From Manis javanica (taxonomy: Eukaryota; Chordata; Mammalia; Pholidota; Manidae), in the NCBI RefSeq assembly GCF_040802235.1, contig NC_133169.1, positions 45,143,034 through 45,207,033 of the forward strand: a DNA stretch of 64,000 nucleotides, written 5' to 3'. The translations under genes and the position numbers were made by a program. Of this stretch, positions 60,386 through 64,000 are shown piece by piece. Numbering within the stretch: position 1 is the stretch's first letter; every line of letters starts with the position of its first letter. Under the pieces are notes generated by a model. The model worked only from the letters and a program-made list of their open reading frames with translations, was not told the origin of the DNA and made no database searches.

Positions 60386-62789
60386 CCGTGGCTGCTCTTG
60401 TTTCTCTTTCCTCGTGTCTCCCTTTGTCCCACACTCTCATCTGTTGTCTCATTTAAGTATTTTATTTTTATTTTAAAAATCAACATGGGTGCAAGTGGGA
60501 AGAATAGGCAGAGTATCGATTCAATGTCTCACATTATTTTACTTTGTGAAACAATTAATAATTTAAAGAAATGAGAAATCCCAGTAGTTGAAAATTTAAT
60601 TATTTTAAGAGAATATCAGGCTTAGAGATTTCCTATAAAATGTGACTTGCATTAAGTAGTACACCTTATGTTACATTAATTTTTAGTAATTCATTAATGG
60701 AGAGTAGATATGGACATATAAAGGCCAATATCTTACAAGAACCCAAATATCCATATTAAATATTAAACATTGGGTCATGTGTTGGATCTTTGTATCTCTA
60801 GTGGCTTGACCATTTTTACTAGATTATACACATAATGCTATGAAATACATTGTATGTATTCCTATATCCATACAATAAACACTTCGTGAAAAATTGTCTG
60901 TTTTAGGGTAAGTCTATCAAATAATTTAGGAATGTTAAGTATTACTATCAATTTCCAATATTAAATTATTTGAAATCATTTGCCATCATCATTGGTTTCC
61001 ACCAATATCTACAAAATAATCTTTACCTTAATTTATATATTAGTACATGATTTATAGAAAATTTATGTACATGTAATTACAATAGAACATTCATTCTATC
61101 CTCCCTGAAATTTGAAAATGACAGAATTTTTTATTGAATCCTATTTACTATAGAAAGGCAGCCTATGTGTTTCATGAATCATTAGTTCTTTTGACTGAAA
61201 CTGAGGAAACTCACTAAAACAAAAGCATCATTTATTCTAATTTTTCATCTTCACCATTAATATTCATGGATCTTTAAAAAATCTTTTACATGTACATAAT
61301 AAGAAGTATTATAAATAGAAATATATTTGCATGTATGCACACATACTATATAGTTGTGTATGTATGTACAATTTGTAATATATTAAATATCAGGTACAAT
61401 ATTCAAAAGCACATTTGAAATTTCAAAGTTAAATTCACTTCAGTATTTCTCGACATGTTTGTAAATAGCACTACTTTTTTTAAACATGAGGAACAGTATC
61501 TTTAAAATCATTTGTAATGCAGTCTTTCAACTCAATCCTTTTGAAGTTTGAATAGGATGTATATTTAAGTATATTATGGAAATAAACAAGACTATATGAA
61601 ATACGCATTTCTTTTATACTTACCAAATACTGACTTAAAAAGGTATTTTAAATGATATTCATTCATATTTCTCAAATATCCCTCAAACTGAGGGACTCTT
61701 ATTTTACATCTATGTATCTCTCATTCATAATAAATCATTTTTTTGCTTTACAACTCCATCTTTTTTTTTCAACTGCAGGTTTACTTTGAAGGATTCACAA
61801 GTTTTATATCCCAGTTGAGTTTAGTTCAGTCTATATTTTTATGATTATATTATTGAAAAATAAGTTAATGAGACTCAAAATTGGAGGAAATCAAAATTAC
61901 TTTTTTTTTGTTTAAGTGAGCTGAGGCCTGAGCTAAGAATAGTATGATTTCTTATACATATTTCTCTCATATCTGGTTCTTATATCTCACTTCTGCTTCA
62001 AGCTCACTAATCTACAAGTATTTTTATGAGATGAATGAAAAATAAAGTAAATGAAATAAATTATCACATGGTATTTTTGTTACACAAGCAAAAAAGTTCA
62101 TCAATAAAGTTCAATCAATACAGAGTAGTGGACAATTTCCCAACTTTGTTGGAGATACAAATATTATGCTATTTATTGCAAAAAACAAATATCTCTGTAG
62201 TTCTATGACACCTTGAAGTTTTTAAATATGTACCTTAACATTCCATGTAATCATTTTGAAACTTAGGAAGTATTACACATTGTTGTTTTTTCTTTGGACC
62301 CATGTTTATTCTGAATTTTTCAATACTTACTAAACACAAATAAGAAAAAACCACAAATATATGGCTTTTAAATACTTATAAATGCCAAAGAGACAAAGTA
62401 TTTTTGTGTGTTATATTCACCATCATTGGAATAAGGCACCTAAAAAAACAAATCTTTTCTTCTTCTAATAAAACCTCAGTGCTTTGAATAGTTCTTGAAT
62501 TATTTTAAGTAATTAATAAAAAAATGGTTAAATGATTAAGACCTTAGTTTGTACTTCTCACAGGTAGGTGTTTTATTATTTTAGATGTGTATAGAATTTA
62601 TTAATTTGAGGTGGCAGATAAATTGCGTAAACCTTTTCAGAGTTATTTCTGAGTAAAAATATAGGCATTGAGAATAATGTTAGTAGATAACCAAGTATCT
62701 TAAAATCTATTTTTATGGGTATTATGAATATATTTAGTAGTAAATTGCAAAATTATGGGTTTATTTTTCATGTTGATGTGTCTCCTCAA

Positions 62790-64000
62790 ATACAGATGCA
62801 GCAATAACCATTCCCTCATTGTTGTTTTATACCCAGGTCTCTTAGAGTCACCAACTCAGTAGGCACAAGGTATCTCTCCAAGTCAACACAGGAAACTATT
62901 TTGCAACAGATTTAGATACTACATAATAGTGACAGCTGTCATTCCAGCCCATGAAACCCATCTTACTTTATACCCTTAAACTAGCCAAGGATACAGTTCT
63001 TAGGCTTTTGTCCTATCAGTGCCCTCTAAAGTTAAAACCTCCAATATTAGAGAATATAAATCATTCTAGCTTTTGACCATTCTGAAGTTTTGATGGCTTT
63101 ATGCAAAGAGTTTAATTAACTCTAGCTTTACCTACTGTAGACATTCCTATTTGAATAACTGTTCATGCCTGTCTTATTCAGAAGGACTCATGGTCTTAGC
63201 TTTTTCTCTCTACTGGCAGTATTTTATTAGATCTTCTATATTTATACAGGACACATAATGACAGAGAAGGATTGGAAGTTATTTTACCTCCTTTTAAAAA
63301 ATTTCAAACCAGAAATGGCACATACCACATTTTCTTCTGATGGTAATTAACAAGCCATCAACACCATTTATAAGGGGTATGTGAAGAGGTTCTGTAAGTA
63401 GATCACCACTTCCCAGTCACAACACTGCATCACAGACATGAATAATTTTTTGTTAAGATCTCTCTCCAGGTGGCTTTTAATAAATGTTTTTTGACGATAT
63501 AATCTGTAGTATGGTAATTATCAATCACTTTCTTTTCACATATTTATTTGACATACCATCTGGTATATCAGCAAACACAGACAAACATATGAAATTATAT
63601 ACCTATCTCCACCACAATATCCTAAAATCCTTAAAGGTAGCAACTTTGTTTTGTTCACTGTTTAGTTTTAACATCTATGGTGATTCATCTCACTTCTAAT
63701 TCCTTATAAATTCCAACAGATATTCAAAATATAAAACAATTTAGCAGGACCCAGTAAAACTGAGAAGTGTATGTCCTATAACCAATTCCATTATTACTAC
63801 ATACCAAGAGAAAAATCTAATTCACAGTATTCATGTGTAACAGATTAGCAATTACATGTATTTACAGTATTTTGTTACAGCAAAAAGCAAGAAACGTGAT
63901 TTTTAAGATTAGAGAGAATTTAAATTATATAAGAAGATTAGGAAATTAATTGATTAAATTATGAGATTATCAGATAGAATCAACTACATAATTCTGAAAA
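62790..64000. other. AT-rich DNA, no gene seen
   Basis: After about 62,790 the match to the right arm is lost. A stretch near 63,620-63,680 faintly resembles an old L2-type repeat end. The open frame at 63,484-63,699 has no recognisable features. No OR motif is found on either strand. Confidence 0.5.

Larger units (their letters stand above)
56680..62790. repeat. Third (direct) copy of OR-unit flanks, without an OR
   Basis: 56,680-57,760 matches the OR-D 3' flank (about 49,490-51,350) directly. 58,860-62,790 matches 40,430-47,120 directly, including the CpG-rich block, the first-exon module and the empty L1 site at 62,243-62,257. The OR exon itself and the first 360 or so bases after it are lost at the 56,679/56,680 junction. 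Identity seems lower than between the arms. Confidence 0.75.

Noticed and set aside
1-64000. CRISPR arrays, operons, tRNA or rRNA genes
   Set aside because: No regularly spaced repeats, no tRNA-like A/B box gene and no rRNA text were seen; all signs are of a mammalian nuclear genome.

Overview
The window is AT-rich mammalian intergenic DNA from an olfactory-receptor (OR) cluster. Four OR coding exons of family-14 type, abundant LINE-1 (L1) elements of several ages, class I endogenous-retrovirus (ERV) remnants, and the absence of operons or ribosome-binding sites all point to a placental mammal. I saw no Alu, B1 or tRNA-derived SINE, which with this L1 type suggests a non-primate, non-rodent lineage. 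The species cannot be fixed from the sequence.

Layout: OR-A (2,938-3,870, +) is the only intact OR. OR-B (12,153-13,073, -) is full length but for one in-frame TGA. OR-C (31,842-32,771, -) has lost its start codon and carries two small deletions and an extra stop. OR-D (48,209-49,129, +) carries two deletions. A full-length L1 (15,640-21,634) lies between OR-B and an ERV (25,440-30,358) with pol, env and a 3' LTR. A second, truncated ERV copy lies inverted at 36,515-39,195. A solo LTR (42,091-42,553), a 5' truncated L1 (45,517-46,651) and a 3' truncated L1 (53,151-56,679) follow. From 56,680 to about 62,790 another copy of the OR flanking DNA appears without any OR.

The organising feature is nested segmental duplication. 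The OR-A unit (1-4,960) matches the OR-C unit (30,800-36,430) in inverted orientation. About 19 kb around OR-B (8,930-28,200) matches about 16 kb around OR-D (36,515-52,480) in inverted orientation, giving a broken palindrome centred on the OR-C unit. A third, direct copy of the OR-D unit flanks occupies 56,680-62,790. Insertions present in one copy and absent at the matching position in others (full-length L1, solo LTR, truncated L1s) give a relative time scale: the ERV came before the inverted duplication; the L1 and solo LTR came after.

Function: each OR coding exon is preceded by a conserved 3' splice acceptor about 20 nt before the start codon. A conserved TATA-like/exon/splice-donor module lies upstream of OR-B and OR-D on the matching strand and is found again at 60.2-60.4 kb. 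I infer a noncoding first exon shared by the family. Apart from OR-A, no intact host protein gene is visible. Most other open reading frames are L1, ERV or chance.
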